Part shown: in pieces, positions 1 to 8,126 of the stretch
How positions within the stretch are numbered: the stretch's first letter is position 1
Layout: every line of letters begins with the position of its first letter
The notes under the pieces: model-generated
Seen by the model: the letters and a program-made list of their open reading frames with translations, nothing else
What the model was told of the DNA's origin: nothing
Database searches by the model: none
Program-made: the position numbers and the translations under genes
DNA from: Lachnoanaerobaculum gingivalis
Lineage (GTDB): Bacteria; Bacillota; Clostridia; Lachnospirales; Lachnospiraceae
NCBI RefSeq assembly: GCF_003862475.1
Contig: NZ_RRCO01000006.1
Coordinates: forward strand, 1 to 64,000
Direction: 5' to 3'
DNA: 64,000 bases

Positions 1-97
1 TCCTGACAAAGTCACAAAGCCAAAATGCCTTGTACTTGTCAGGATATTTCTATTTAGTTCTGTAGGGATTAAAATTCAGTATTTCCCGACAGCTCCT
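1..97. repeat. Dispersed hairpin repeat, left copy
   Basis: This block opens with TCCTGACAAAG and contains the reverse match TTTGTCAGGA about 30 bases on, so it can form a hairpin. A copy in the same orientation, differing at roughly a dozen positions, lies at 23003-23100. The two copies sit just outside the two truncated IS1634-type ends that bracket the foreign island. They are too diverged to be a recent target duplication. A dispersed host repeat is more likely. Confidence 0.6.
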
Positions 98-397
98 TCA
101 ATTTTATTTTTACAAAGAACTGATATAATTACGCCTCACTTCTTAACCTGCTTTTTAGCCTTGATTATTTACAGATATCTTGAAAAATTTTTAGAACACA
201 AGTATACATGCGAAGAGATTCCAAAGACCTTAAAAGATTTTAATTTTGCATATATAAAAGGGCAAGGTTTCATACCTCTATATAAACGAACAGAGCTCAC
301 AGATAAACTGCATGAGATTTGTCATTTTAATACATATTTTGAATTTATAACAAAAAGCCAAATGAGGACAATACAAAAACAAAGTAAAGGAAAATAA
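98..397 (+). pseudogene. IS1634-family transposase, C-terminal fragment
   Basis: The open frame reads through LFLQRTD, HFLTCF, LEKFLEHKYTCEEI and LHEICHFNT. It aligns in order with the last ~100 residues of the intact transposase at 26732-28507 (YLQRED, HFITCF, LEKKLGEQYTCDEI, LHEAFGFHT). Everything upstream, including the DDE core, is missing: the match ends at about base 98, where the dispersed repeat begins. This is therefore a decayed copy of a related element and not a gene. Its 3' side and element end follow immediately. Confidence 0.8.
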
Positions 398-498
398 AAT
401 GCTATTTTTTAAGTTTCAAAACGAAATAAAAATGCCCTGAAAGCCAGTAAAACACTGGGTTTCAAGGGCATTTTAACTTTTAAAACTGTCAAAGACAG
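398..498 (+). mobile_element. IS1634-type element end with terminator hairpin
   Basis: After the transposase stop there is a hairpin at 432-471 (ATGCCCTGAAA pairing with TTTCAAGGGCAT). The sequence then ends in CTGTCAAAGACAG at 486-498, the reverse complement of the left tip of the intact element (26649 onward). A near copy lies at 22889-22992 in the same orientation. The foreign island starts immediately inside this end. Confidence 0.7.
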
Positions 499-542
499 GA
501 TTATATCATATTTTGATTAAATTGTCATCTGAGATAGTGATT

Positions 543-808
543 TTAAAAAAGCTGGTTATAATTTTCTTTATCATAATAAGAAAAAACGTAAATTACTTTA
601 TCTTTATATTCCTTATTCTGAAAATCTGTTTTAAATTGAGGTGCAATAGTCAATAAATTTTCAATTGGCATAAAAGCAATCAATGCTAACTCATGACCAT
701 CTGGCGCTATCACTTTATTTGAATAGTCTAAATCTAGCCCAACTAATATATTATTTATATTGGGTTTACTATCTAAAAAGTTAAAATTAACGTATCCATT
801 TTTTTCAT
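543..808 (-). pseudogene. Small immunity-type gene, frameshifted in an A7 tract
   Basis: An ATG at 808-806 with an upstream GGAG starts a frame that stops after 11 codons (MKKMDTLILTF). Adding one A to the seven-A run at 799-805 opens a continuous frame of about 88 codons (MKKNGYVNFNFLDSKP onward, ending YNQLF). The frame stays open and protein-like throughout, so the tract has probably lost a base, or is variable. The family is not recognised. Its place downstream of the Sel1-type gene and its minus orientation fit an immunity gene of the island. A sequencing error in the homopolymer cannot be excluded. Confidence 0.55.
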
Positions 809-826
809 TTAAATTCTCCTAAAAAT

Positions 827-1294
827 TTAAGGGCATTTCTTGCCTGCTTTTTTCAATTTTCTAAGAAATTTCTTGGTTTCTTTTCTTAAACGTTTTCTTT
901 GAGCTTTAGGAGTTCCTGTTTTTCTTAATCCTCCTTGAGCAATATCAATCTCTCGATGTATATCAGTGAGTAGTTTAGTAATAGACATCCCATTTTTTTG
1001 AGCAAGTAGAGCCCATTTTTCCGCTTCGTCTAATTTGTTTTTGTCTTTACTGTCTTGGTAATGATCAAAGAATATATAGGCCAAATCATATTGTGCTTGA
1101 GTATTACCTAATTCGGCTGATCGAATTAACCAAAATATAAATTTATCATTGTTAAATTCATAAAAAGCAAAATAATTAGCTAATTTTGATACTGCTTGAC
1201 TATTGCCAGAGGAAGCATCAATTTTTAACTTTTCCAGATCAGTTTTAGAAATATACATACTGTCATTTATTGAAATGTTGGCATTAGATTTCAT
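827..1294 (-). CDS. Sel1-repeat (TPR-like) immunity-type protein
   Basis: The 155-residue protein has a Sel1-like helical repeat at about residues 25-105, with the signatures SAELGNTQAQYDLAYIF and DEAEKWALLAQKNG, followed by a strongly basic tail (KAQRKRLRKETKKFLRKLKK). There is no signal peptide. Sel1 and other helical-repeat proteins are common partners of polymorphic toxin tips, where they act as cytoplasmic binding proteins. That role here is inferred from the Rhs fragments on its 5' side at 1.4-1.9 kb. The ATG has AAGGATAGAGAC in front of it. Confidence 0.7.
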   Translation of the reverse strand: MKSNANISINDSMYISKTDLEKLKIDASSGNSQAVSKLANYFAFYEFNNDKFIFWLIRSAELGNTQAQYDLAYIFFDHYQDSKDKNKLDEAEKWALLAQKNGMSITKLLTDIHREIDIAQGGLRKTGTPKAQRKRLRKETKKFLRKLKKAGKKCP

Positions 1295-1399
1295 GTCTCT
1301 ATCCTTACTGTATGAATTATTATAAGACGTTAGAAAAACACTTTAAAAAAATAAATTTAAGGATTTTATGGCTTAAATGTAACATATTTACCTCCATTT

Positions 1400-1885
1400 A
1401 ATACTTCTCCTGTAACTGCACTAACATTTTCTGTTGCACCACGTACAGGTGCTTTTAATTCATTAGCCAATTTTTGAACAATTATTACATTTGTTCATTA
1501 GTCCTAATGGATCATTCCATTTCGTTGTATTAGGTGCAAACAAATACAAATTCTCCCCACCCAACAACCCAATAGGATCCTGATTCACAAACCGACCCGC
1601 ATCAGGACTTTAATACCTGAAGAAGTTGTAGTGGAATTCTATCTCACGGTCAGCGTACTGGTTTTGCAGTCGGAATGGTTGGTAAGCGGTTCCGGATATG
1701 TTAGTTACACTCTTTCAGACGCCCCCAAGCTGTGTAGTTGCCGAACCAAACCAGATTGCCGTCTTTATTGGTCATGTCTCTTGGGATGCCGATTTCGGTC
1801 GCAGTGGAAGTAGTGGGTTTGTTGCCGGCTTTGTTGTAGGTATAGTGGCGGTTGAACGAAATACAACAAAGATCGTCTGAAAACC
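1400..1885 (-). pseudogene. Rhs core 3' end plus toxin-tip remnant
   Basis: Read on the minus strand, several frames together give typical Rhs core text: HYFHCD-like, GIPRDMTNKDGNLVWFGNYTAWGRLK, then [30 protein letters not shown] and NDPLGLM, the junction that normally precedes a variable toxin tip. There are frameshifts around 1690-1750 and a TAA where FRYYEPD is expected (about 1610). After NDPLGLM a short tip remnant runs to about 1400. The DNA is richer in GC than the flanking genes. A near-DUS (AGATCGTCTGAA) marks its 5' side at 1870-1881. Confidence 0.75.
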
Positions 1886-1935
1886 TTGCGTTGGATTCAA
1901 TGATTTATCTAGATGGCGATTATCATGTTTTTTAT

Positions 1936-2391
1936 TTAAGCATAGTTTAATTTAAAAACAACAAGCTTCCCCTCAGGATATTTACCTTCCCATCCACAAG
2001 GCCAAAACCCTTTAAAATAAGCATCTTCTATCATATTCCAAAAAGGATGATTTTTCTTATATTTGTTATTTAAATAACAATTAAACAAATCGGCATCTAC
2101 ATCACTAAATAAACTATCTTTTAATCCCTCCTCTAAGTTCAAGGAATTTAATTTTTTTTCAATTGCAGGAACAGCATATTCATCCCAAAAATTGTCATCT
2201 TCATCTGTAGATAACTTTAAAATTAGTGAGTTTGATTCACGCGAATCCACCCAAACAGTCTCTAAATCATACTGCTGATATGCATATCTTTGCGCTACTG
2301 AAATATCTTGAATAATTTTCCATCGGCTGTTTTGAAAATTACCTGATACTTCTAATAAATTATTTTTTATAAATTCTAACATTATATTCAT
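1936..2391 (-). CDS. DUF596-like immunity-type protein
   Basis: This is a 151-residue soluble acidic protein. The C-terminal motif HPFWNMIEDAYFKGFWPCGW followed by EGKYPEGKLVVF resembles the DUF596 family, which I recall as common beside Neisseria toxin genes (from memory, not searched). It starts at an ATG preceded by AGGAG with seven bases of spacing. It lies 20 bases downstream of a toxin-tip remnant at 2412-2711, so it is probably the cognate immunity gene. It has no membrane segment or catalytic motif that I recognise. Confidence 0.6.
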   Translation of the reverse strand: MNIMLEFIKNNLLEVSGNFQNSRWKIIQDISVAQRYAYQQYDLETVWVDSRESNSLILKLSTDEDDNFWDEYAVPAIEKKLNSLNLEEGLKDSLFSDVDADLFNCYLNNKYKKNHPFWNMIEDAYFKGFWPCGWEGKYPEGKLVVFKLNYA

Positions 2392-2411
2392 AATGCTACT
2401 CCTTATTATGT

Positions 2412-2711
2412 TTAGTAATTAATCCAATCTTGTTTTGTTGTCGGTTTATATAAAGTCATACTTCCTGACTTTAGTGCCTTATGAATTTTGGATTGTAATG
2501 ATTGAATTTTTCTAGCCTTTTCTCTATCACATTTAGAATTCTTATCAATATTATCTACTATTTCCATAATTGCTTGGTTATATCCTCTATGATAGCTCTT
2601 ATGTTTAGAACGGGTAGTCCCTTTAGATAGAGATTCCGGTAACATTATTCCGTTACCTTGGTGTTCTCTTTCAGACGACCTTACGGTTTGGTTGGATTTC
2701 GAACTGACCAT
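2412..2711 (-). pseudogene. Toxin-tip remnant (possible His-type nuclease)
   Basis: The 99-codon frame has no convincing ribosome site. Its first residues encode a DNA uptake sequence (TVRSSER spans AGGTCGTCTGAA at 2670-2681, minus strand), suggesting that it was created by a recombination junction. The rest reads LPESLSKGTTRSKHKSYHRG and is then basic and helical, similar in style to the C-terminal nuclease tips of Rhs or colicin-like toxins with clustered histidines. No complete catalytic motif can be assigned. It immediately precedes the DUF596-like gene and is best read as the tail of that gene's former toxin. Confidence 0.5.
2670..2681 (-). other. Neisseria-type DNA uptake sequence
   Basis: Exact AGGTCGTCTGAA on the minus strand, the dialect reported for the N. 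mucosa group. It lies inside a toxin-tip remnant. Confidence 0.85.
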
Positions 2712-2715
2712 TCGT

Positions 2716-3135
2716 TTAAAGATAAGGCAAATCTAAGGCTTCATCATAACTTTCGTCTAATATTTTATTGACTGAGGCGGCAAACTGAATAGCCTTCATA
2801 TCAATTGTTTCAGGATTATTTGGAATCGGAAAGACAGCTATACCTATATTATTTTCTATCAACCATGGTATGCCATCCTCTAAAAATTCTTCTATCTTAA
2901 TTTCATAAATATCAGAATTCTTATCCTCAGAATTTGCCATAATTCTTGCGAATTCTAATTCAGGCCATATGGCTAAAGATGAATTTTTCTCATCTCCCCA
3001 TAATATCCAATCTCCGTCATTGTCTGCTAAAACATATAAAACTCCAGAGTCAGTTATCCTTTTTAAAGTATGCTCATAACGTTCTTGACTGGACAAATTA
3101 AGAATTGCATTTATTGCTTTTTTATGTAAAACCAT
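2716..3135 (-). CDS. DUF2750-type immunity protein, second of a tandem pair
   Basis: This 139-residue protein is paralogous to its upstream neighbour. Both begin with a KxAIxxIxxLSxxERxxxxxKxI segment, then LYxLxDxDDWIxxxDxxxxxLxIxPExEFA, a FLEDxxPxxxExNI block and an IxFAxxxN helix, ending DLPYL. The pattern matches the DUF2750 family, found among polymorphic-toxin immunity proteins. The ATG lies two bases beyond the upstream gene's TAA, and its AGGAGG overlaps that gene's end, so the two are translationally coupled. No toxin is intact nearby. Confidence 0.7.
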   Translation of the reverse strand: MVLHKKAINAILNLSSQERYEHTLKRITDSGVLYVLADNDGDWILWGDEKNSSLAIWPELEFARIMANSEDKNSDIYEIKIEEFLEDGIPWLIENNIGIAVFPIPNNPETIDMKAIQFAASVNKILDESYDEALDLPYL

Positions 3136-3137
3136 TG

Positions 3138-3566
3138 TTAACCTCCTAATAAATAAGGTAAATCAAATTCTTCCCCATACCACTCATAAAAATAATCATT
3201 AATCATCTTAGCAAATTCAATTGGATCCAAAATAATAGTTTCGGTTTTTTCATCTATAGGAAAAATAGCTAATCTAATATTACTTTCAGACATTAAAGGA
3301 ACAGTATCTTCTAAGAAGTTCTCTAGTTCTATTTCATCTATTCTCAATGCTTGAGGGTTCCATTGGAGAGCTAACTCCGCAAACTCAGATTCTGGAAAGA
3401 TCATTAGGTATTCTTTTCCTTCATCATCTTGCAAACATATCCAGTCATCTTTTCCATCTAATAGGTATAAAGTTTCAGTACCGGATATAGTTTTAATAGA
3501 ATAATCCAATCTTTCTTTAGCTGATAATTTAACAATTGAATCAATTGCTTGTTTTGGCAGGTCCAT
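3138..3566 (-). CDS. DUF2750-type immunity protein, first of a tandem pair
   Basis: This is a 142-residue acidic soluble protein. The core motif LYLLDGKDDWICLQDDEG, followed by a PESEFAEL segment, is characteristic of DUF2750. It starts at an ATG behind GAAAGGATTTAAATA. The downstream paralogue at 2716-3135 shares the whole layout but is clearly diverged, which suggests an old duplication kept to cover related toxin variants (inference). Immediately 5' of it lies a broken copy of the leader of another immunity gene. Confidence 0.7.
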   Translation of the reverse strand: MDLPKQAIDSIVKLSAKERLDYSIKTISGTETLYLLDGKDDWICLQDDEGKEYLMIFPESEFAELALQWNPQALRIDEIELENFLEDTVPLMSESNIRLAIFPIDEKTETIILDPIEFAKMINDYFYEWYGEEFDLPYLLGG

Positions 3567-3589
3567 TATTTAAATCCTTTCTATTTCCG

Positions 3590-3830
3590 TGAATCTTTGA
3601 TTTCTTGCTCAGATTTTCCACCACATTTTTACCCAATACAATCCCATTTAACGAATTATTTGATATTTTCAACATAATATATATTCTTTCCTGTATTTGT
3701 CTATGTCAATTAGTTTCTCAGTTATCAGGGGAAACGACTTCTAGATAGAATGTCATTGCTAATGGTAATGAGATTGTTAAAGAACAAATAAGTTCAGGCG
3801 ACCTCAAAAAAGATATTAAGATGGTCTGAA
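3590..3830 (-). repeat. Broken copy of the 11.7-12.5 kb gene's start and leader
   Basis: Most of this stretch matches 12440-12660: the first codons MLKISNNSLNGIVLG of the 267-residue gene, its ribosome site, and the upstream leader with GGTAATGAGATTGTTAAAGAACA. After about 15 codons the homology breaks and the DUF2750 pair follows. So one module's 5' end was replaced by another module through recombination. The copies differ at scattered positions. Confidence 0.7.
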
Positions 3831-3905
3831 AAGCAAAAACCGCGTGAGTTCGACCCGCAGGCACACTACTTCAAGATTGAAAGTTTCATACGGGCTAGGG
3901 CTTGC
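3793..3905 (-). repeat. Module-boundary repeat with degenerate DUS pair
   Basis: It begins TTCAGGCGACCT (one mismatch to the DUS), has a degenerate inverted partner at about 3821 (ATGGTCTGAAAAG), and runs through AAAACCGCGTGAG to TTTCATACGGGCTAGGGC. The same kind of block recurs at 5396, 12646, 13204, 15994 and 17404, next to immunity-gene stops. Confidence 0.65.
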
Positions 3906-3930
3906 TTAATAAATTTATTAAATCTTCTAA

Positions 3931-4446
3931 TTAAAAATACTTAAATGGATAAATATTAAACAAATTATTACTTATACTATTTACTGAATTTATAAACTCA
4001 GCTTTTACATTATCCGTAAGTGTTTCTCCTTCATCTAATAGGTGTTCTAAATCTCGGTATAAGAAAGCCAACTGGATAAATTGTGAGAAATCTATCCCTA
4101 AATTTGTAAATCCAGATTTGGTATATTCTCCAGTATCATGATTATAATAAAAAATGGTATTATCTATTTTATTTAAAAACCATCCATCTCCTTGTCCCGC
4201 TTGTCCAATACTCCAAAAACACCTTGATATTTTGGGATAATGACTCTCTAAGTATCTATTTTCATTTAAAGCCTCTTCATAATTAAAAAGAGAAATATCA
4301 GGTATTATCTCTACCTCCTGATATTTAGTAATAAATAACAAATAGTTATTATCTAACTTGGGAAGTTTATCTAACTTTTTAATTTCCACTTTACGCTTAA
4401 TACATATATTAAAAAAATCCTCGGGAAATAATTTTGATTTTAACAT
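3931..4446 (-). CDS. SUKH/SMI1-KNR4-like immunity protein
   Basis: This 171-residue protein has a typical late SUKH pattern: a polar strand motif CFWSIGQAGQGDGWFL, a beta turn NTIFYYNHDTGEY, and the helix FSQFIQLAFLYRDLEHLL. SUKH proteins are the commonest immunity fold for Rhs and CDI nuclease tips and act in the cytoplasm. I chose the ATG at 4446, which follows GGAG with nine bases of spacing, over the one five codons upstream. A module-boundary repeat lies directly on its 3' side. No toxin remains for it. Confidence 0.6.
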   Translation of the reverse strand: MLKSKLFPEDFFNICIKRKVEIKKLDKLPKLDNNYLLFITKYQEVEIIPDISLFNYEEALNENRYLESHYPKISRCFWSIGQAGQGDGWFLNKIDNTIFYYNHDTGEYTKSGFTNLGIDFSQFIQLAFLYRDLEHLLDEGETLTDNVKAEFINSVNSISNNLFNIYPFKYF

Positions 4447-4561
4447 AAAAGTATACTCCATAAATATTTTGATAGAAAGATATTTCTTTCAATACCATAT
4501 CGTTAAGATTAGGGGTTTCATGCATGCTATAGCCGACCAAGATTGATTTATATTTTATTTT

Positions 4562-4948
4562 TTATTTACGTTTTCTAGAATTATTTAATAGTTTTACTAT
4601 CTTCTCTTTATTTTCGCTGGATGAGTTAATTGCAATTCTAATGGCATTTTCCCCAAATTCATTTTGTATATTTTTATCAGATCCATTGTCAAGGAGTAAT
4701 TTCACCATTTCTATATTTCCAAACATGCATGCATAATGTAGGGGGGTATATCCTAAGTCTCCTTTAAGATTGATCAATGCCCCATTTTGAAGAAATACAA
4801 GAGCATCATTTAAAGAATTATTTCTGGCTGCAATATGTAAAACTGTATCATCCATACCTCCTACTTGATTTACATCTTCAATAGTGTCACCCAAAAAATC
4901 AGGATGCGTTTCATATTTTTTTAAAATACATAATAATTCTTTTTCCAT
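4562..4948 (-). CDS. Ankyrin-repeat immunity-type protein
   Basis: Three ankyrin repeats are visible in about 128 residues: DDTVLHIAARNNSLNDALVFL, then GYTPLHYACMFGNIEMVKLLLDNGSD (the clearest), then a weaker GENAIRIAINSS repeat. A basic NNSRKRK tail ends the protein. Ankyrin proteins serve as immunity partners in polymorphic toxin loci. Its 5' side overlaps the tail of a toxin-tip remnant (4969-5101), which supports a toxin-immunity pairing. I use the ATG at 4948 (MEKELL), preceded by TAGGTATTGTTA. Confidence 0.75.
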   Translation of the reverse strand: MEKELLCILKKYETHPDFLGDTIEDVNQVGGMDDTVLHIAARNNSLNDALVFLQNGALINLKGDLGYTPLHYACMFGNIEMVKLLLDNGSDKNIQNEFGENAIRIAINSSSENKEKIVKLLNNSRKRK

Positions 4949-4968
4949 TAACAATACCTATAGTTCTA

Positions 4969-5491
4969 AGTTGATAAATTTAATATCTGGATTTTATTTA
5001 ATACTCGTGACGCAATTTTCTTTATGCTCTTTTTTAGATTGTTTAATCTGTTTTTACGTTCTTGTATTTTTTGAGTATGACCGTCCTGACCGTATTCGTA
5101 GGCGGTTTTGGCCTAGATTGTTATTGAAGAAATATTTCAGACGACCCCAGCCGGTGTAGTTTCCGAACCACAAGAGGTTGCCGTCCTTATCGGTTATCTC
5201 TCTTAGGATGCCGATTTGGTCGCAGTGGAAGTAGTGGGCTTGTTGGCCGATTTCTCCGTCTTCGTTGGTCCAGTTGCGTACCTGCGCCGGCGGTCCGTAG
5301 CTGTCTTGGTCGGTGTTGATATAGGTATATCTGCCGTCCGGTTGGACTTCCTGCAAAAGGTCGCTGCCATCCCAAACGAAGCGGGTTTGGTTTTCGAGGT
5401 CGTCTGAAAAGCAGAAATCGCGTGCGTACCGCACACAGTCCACGTCAGGACTTAAGGTTTTCTTAGGTACTGCTTTCTCTACATATTTCAT
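4969..5491 (-). pseudogene. Rhs core fragment with basic toxin-tip tail
   Basis: The minus-strand frame reads RYARDFCFSDDLENQTRFVW, DGSDLLQEVQPDGRYTYINT, a GEIGQQAHYFHCDQIGILRE block and DGNLLWFGNYTGWGRLK, which is standard Rhs core. A frame change near 5100 leads into EYGQDGHTQKIQERKNRLNN and a lysine-rich tail that stops at 4969, 20 bases before the ankyrin gene. The FSDDLE codons are themselves a DUS (5397-5408). The 5' part of the core is absent, so this is an orphan 3' end that has also lost frame. Confidence 0.8.
5397..5408 (+). other. Neisseria-type DNA uptake sequence
   Basis: Exact AGGTCGTCTGAA. On the coding (minus) strand it encodes FSDDL within Rhs core, so the uptake signal is embedded in the conserved part of the cassette. 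Confidence 0.85.
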
Positions 5492-6024
5492 TAGGTAATT
5501 TGAACAAAAACATTACCTTCTGAACAATTTTCATTACAGAAAAAATAATAAAACTCATCTCCAAAATCTTGCTGGAACATATTATCTATCTCTCCTGCAT
5601 ATATTTGAAATTGAAATGACATATTTGATTTCTGAATAGGATCTTGTAGCCAGTATGGTACCTCATCACCAGACTCACTGATTGAAAGTTTTTTGCTAGG
5701 TTCGATACAGCTTGTTTTTTTTACTTTTGAAGAACGAATATCACTTAAAATTACACAAGAACTTTTATTTGGCTCTGGATTTTTATCGCTCAAATCATAT
5801 AAATGTTGATCATCTTCATGATCGTAAGTAATAAAGATATTGCAATACAAGTTAATATCTAGCTTTTTATTTAATAAATTTGCAGGAAGCCCCATAAAAA
5901 ACAGCATAGGGTTTCCATTATAATCTACAGGCCAACTAACTTCTTTCTCTAAAAGAGCTGGGCCAAACATTCGAAAATCAAATTTATCCGCAAATTCATC
6001 TATGATTTTTAATTCACCTAACAT
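5491..6024 (-). CDS. DUF1963-like immunity-type protein
   Basis: About 177 residues. The segment GPALLEKEVSWPVDYNGNPM followed by LFFMGLPANLL resembles the DUF1963 (YwqG-like) family, seen among immunity proteins. This is a family impression and not a firm match. The ATG at 6024 has an ideal AGGAGG five to seven bases upstream. The frame stays open for 32 codons further 5' (RARKLREQAQRYLRSLGY), which looks like the tail of a fused or displaced toxin tip and not part of this protein. Rhs core of the next module follows on the 3' side, and the stop abuts it. Confidence 0.55.
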   Translation of the reverse strand: MLGELKIIDEFADKFDFRMFGPALLEKEVSWPVDYNGNPMLFFMGLPANLLNKKLDINLYCNIFITYDHEDDQHLYDLSDKNPEPNKSSCVILSDIRSSKVKKTSCIEPSKKLSISESGDEVPYWLQDPIQKSNMSFQFQIYAGEIDNMFQQDFGDEFYYFFCNENCSEGNVFVQIT

Positions 6025-6282
6025 TTTAGTACCTCCTAAAATTTTATATCCTAAAGATCTCAAATATCGCTGAGCCTGTTCTCTTAGTTTTCTAGCTCTT
6101 GATGGACCATACCCAGTCATTCTTATAGATCCTTACCAAACATCTATTTGACGTTTGCTTGGCATAATTCTACCTTATTTTACACCAGATCGTTTACAAA
6201 GTGAAGTTTCAAATTGATTTTTGATTTTAGTCCTAAATGTTTTTGTGCGCGCCTTTTCTCATTATTTTGGATAGAATTTGAA

Positions 6283-6576
6283 TTATCCTGTCCTCGGGTT
6301 CGTAATAACGCAACAAGTTATAATGCAGCCTGTTTTCTTCATCGAAGTACTGGTTTTGCAGTCGGAACGGCCTTTGCCGCCTTCCTGAATGCGTCCGATT
6401 TTGTCGTAAACGTAATGAAGGAATACGCTTCTTTTGTCGGCGTTATGAATTAGGTTGCCGGCTTTGTCGTAGGCGTAGCGGCGGTTGACAGCGCCGCCGG
6501 CACCTACCGCACCCTTACAGGATAGACAGTTTTTAGTGGGGAGTCTTTTACTGAACTTGCCGTTCATATAGAACAT
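6283..6576 (-). pseudogene. Rhs core fragment
   Basis: It contains the YD-type repeat text [20 protein letters not shown] and [13 protein letters not shown], followed by frame-shifted versions of the [19 protein letters not shown] region near 6283-6360. There is no start and no pretoxin junction. It is a GC-richer orphan piece lying between two AT-rich immunity genes. Confidence 0.75.
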
Positions 6577-6687
6577 ACCGCCGGTACGAACGATATAACA
6601 TTTGCGGATTTGACCGAGGAAGAATGGCGCATCGGCCAGTCCGGTTTGGTGGCGGTACGGCTCTTTATCCCTTTACAGCCGGGAAAT
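6568..6687 (+). pseudogene. Fragment of an unrelated gene on the opposite strand
   Basis: The plus strand has a clean, GC-rich frame ending TNDITFADLTEEEWRIGQSG, then LVAVRLFIPLQPGNYK and a stop. It reads like the C-terminus of a real protein, unlike the Rhs material around it. It has no start. I cannot name the family. It is probably another scrap of donor DNA carried in with the island. Confidence 0.35.
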
Positions 6688-7454
6688 TATAAATAAAGTT
6701 GAATAGTACTTGTTATTCTTTTTTGTGTTTCAACACTAATTTCCTGGTTAAAATTTTGGATTAATTTTAAAAAATCAATAATTAAGTTGATTTGAGTAGT
6801 GTTAAATATCGTACTTTGGTTTCTTAGGGCTATATATAAAAATTCAACAACGTAACCATATAAATGAAATTTAGATAAATTAGAAAAAATATATTTTAAA
6901 CAGCAAGGAGTAAAATATAATAAAGCCTTATTAGTAAAAGCTTGCCACTCTAGTGATTCAAGTATTGAGAGAAAATCATCGTATGTTATCTCAATCCAAG
7001 TTTTAGTAGATAGTTGCATTATAGAATATATATAAGAGTTATCACTGTCATCAAAACTTATGATGTTATTTTTATCAACCTTGAAAACTGGAAAAGTAGG
7101 CCTAATTTTTTCCTCTAGACAATTTCGTTCTTGTATATATTTTACCTCCGTAAGAAATTTTTCAAATTCACAACATAGTCCTAAGTCTTTGACAAATTTG
7201 GAGATATATTCTAAAAAGTCATAAATGATATTGATTTCATCTTTGGTTAAAGATTGCAGTAAACTAAATAGTTCACTTACTTCTCCTTGGGATATGTTAG
7301 AATAATAGCTAAATAATTCTATGAAACAATCATTATCTATACTAGGATTTTCTATCAAGCTTAGTAAAAGTGTATTTAAATGTAAAGTATTTTCATTTTT
7401 TGGGTTATCTGATATTTGATTTTTAATTAATAAAATTAGATTGTTTTTTTTCAT
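6687..7454 (-). CDS. Unrecognised immunity-type protein (255 aa)
   Basis: This is a soluble, mostly helical protein with many Leu, Ile, Phe and acidic residues (FIELFSYYSNISQGEVSELF; FLKLIQNFNQEISVETQKR). It has no signal peptide or catalytic motif. The first 41 codons are duplicated at 21457-21579, where an IS1380 element cuts the second copy off. It sits downstream of the 99-residue gene at 7588-7887, and the two are duplicated together, suggesting a two-gene immunity block. The ATG follows AAGGTAGAAAGTAAGAT. Function is inferred only from the island context. Confidence 0.6.
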   Translation of the reverse strand: MKKNNLILLIKNQISDNPKNENTLHLNTLLLSLIENPSIDNDCFIELFSYYSNISQGEVSELFSLLQSLTKDEINIIYDFLEYISKFVKDLGLCCEFEKFLTEVKYIQERNCLEEKIRPTFPVFKVDKNNIISFDDSDNSYIYSIMQLSTKTWIEITYDDFLSILESLEWQAFTNKALLYFTPCCLKYIFSNLSKFHLYGYVVEFLYIALRNQSTIFNTTQINLIIDFLKLIQNFNQEISVETQKRITSTIQLYL

Positions 7455-7996
7455 ATCTTACTTTCTACCTTTTAATGTATGGCAATATTTGCAGGAATAC
7501 TTTTCTTAATTAACTCTTCTGAATCTGCCGCAGTGGCATTTCGTGCAAATGGAGTTCCCAATGAAGCTGTTTTTTACAACGCCTTATTTAATCAGATTGA
7601 TTTTCAAATCGCATAAAAAAACATCCTTTGTATATATTTAATGAAAGAATATTATCATTATTTTCAATAACATATATTTTCTCATATAGAAAATTTGGAA
7701 AATCCGTCAATACATCTGTAAGTGCACTATCTATTGCTTCATACTCATCATCTGTCAGTGGTGAATCAATATATACATAAAGAGCGAAAAATTCTTCGGT
7801 CATATCAAATGCAATAAGTCTGACTTTGTTACAAATTGCCCCAAGAAAAGCCATTTGCATACTTAAAATAATTTCTTGTTTTTTCATAATTAATTTCTCA
7901 AATAAAATATAGAATTTATGTTATATCAGGCAATGCAGGAACAATAAGAGCTTCTTTTTAGGATGAATGAATTATTCCCCATTCTGTCGGAGTCTC
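7332..7996. repeat. 665-bp duplicated block, copy 1
   Basis: It matches 21457-22120 nearly base for base. It contains the 5' end of the 255-residue gene and the whole 99-residue gene. Differences are scattered single bases. Copy 1 is in intact context. Copy 2 ends exactly at the IS1380 border. Confidence 0.85.
7588..7887 (-). CDS. Unrecognised immunity-type protein (99 aa), copy 1
   Basis: This small acidic protein has an alternating strand-helix pattern (VRLIAFDMTEEFFALYVYID; DDEYEAIDSALTDVLTDFPN) and ends in a strand, CFFMRFENQSD. An almost identical copy (four or so changes) is encoded at 21713-22012. The ATG is preceded by a weak GAGAAATTAATT. The size and fold pattern are typical of nuclease-toxin immunity proteins, but I do not recognise the family. 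Neighbouring Rhs core (7994-8115) lies just 5'. Confidence 0.6.
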   Translation of the reverse strand: MKKQEIILSMQMAFLGAICNKVRLIAFDMTEEFFALYVYIDSPLTDDEYEAIDSALTDVLTDFPNFLYEKIYVIENNDNILSLNIYKGCFFMRFENQSD

Positions 7997-8115
7997 ATCT
8001 CTCTTAGGATGCCGATTTGGTCGCAGTGGAAGTAGTGGGTTTTCACGGCGGTTTGGGCATAGCCCGCCGCTACTTTGGTTTTGCCTTTACCGCTTTCCAT
8101 CAAATCATTTCAGAC
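7994..8115 (-). pseudogene. Short Rhs core fragment
   Basis: The minus strand encodes GKGKTKVAAGYAQTAVKTHY then FHCDQIGILREM, and breaks off where the duplicated block begins. A degenerate DUS (GGTTGTCTGAAA) lies at its 5' end. Only about 35 codons of core are left. Confidence 0.65.
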
Positions 8116-8126
8116 AACCATGTAGG

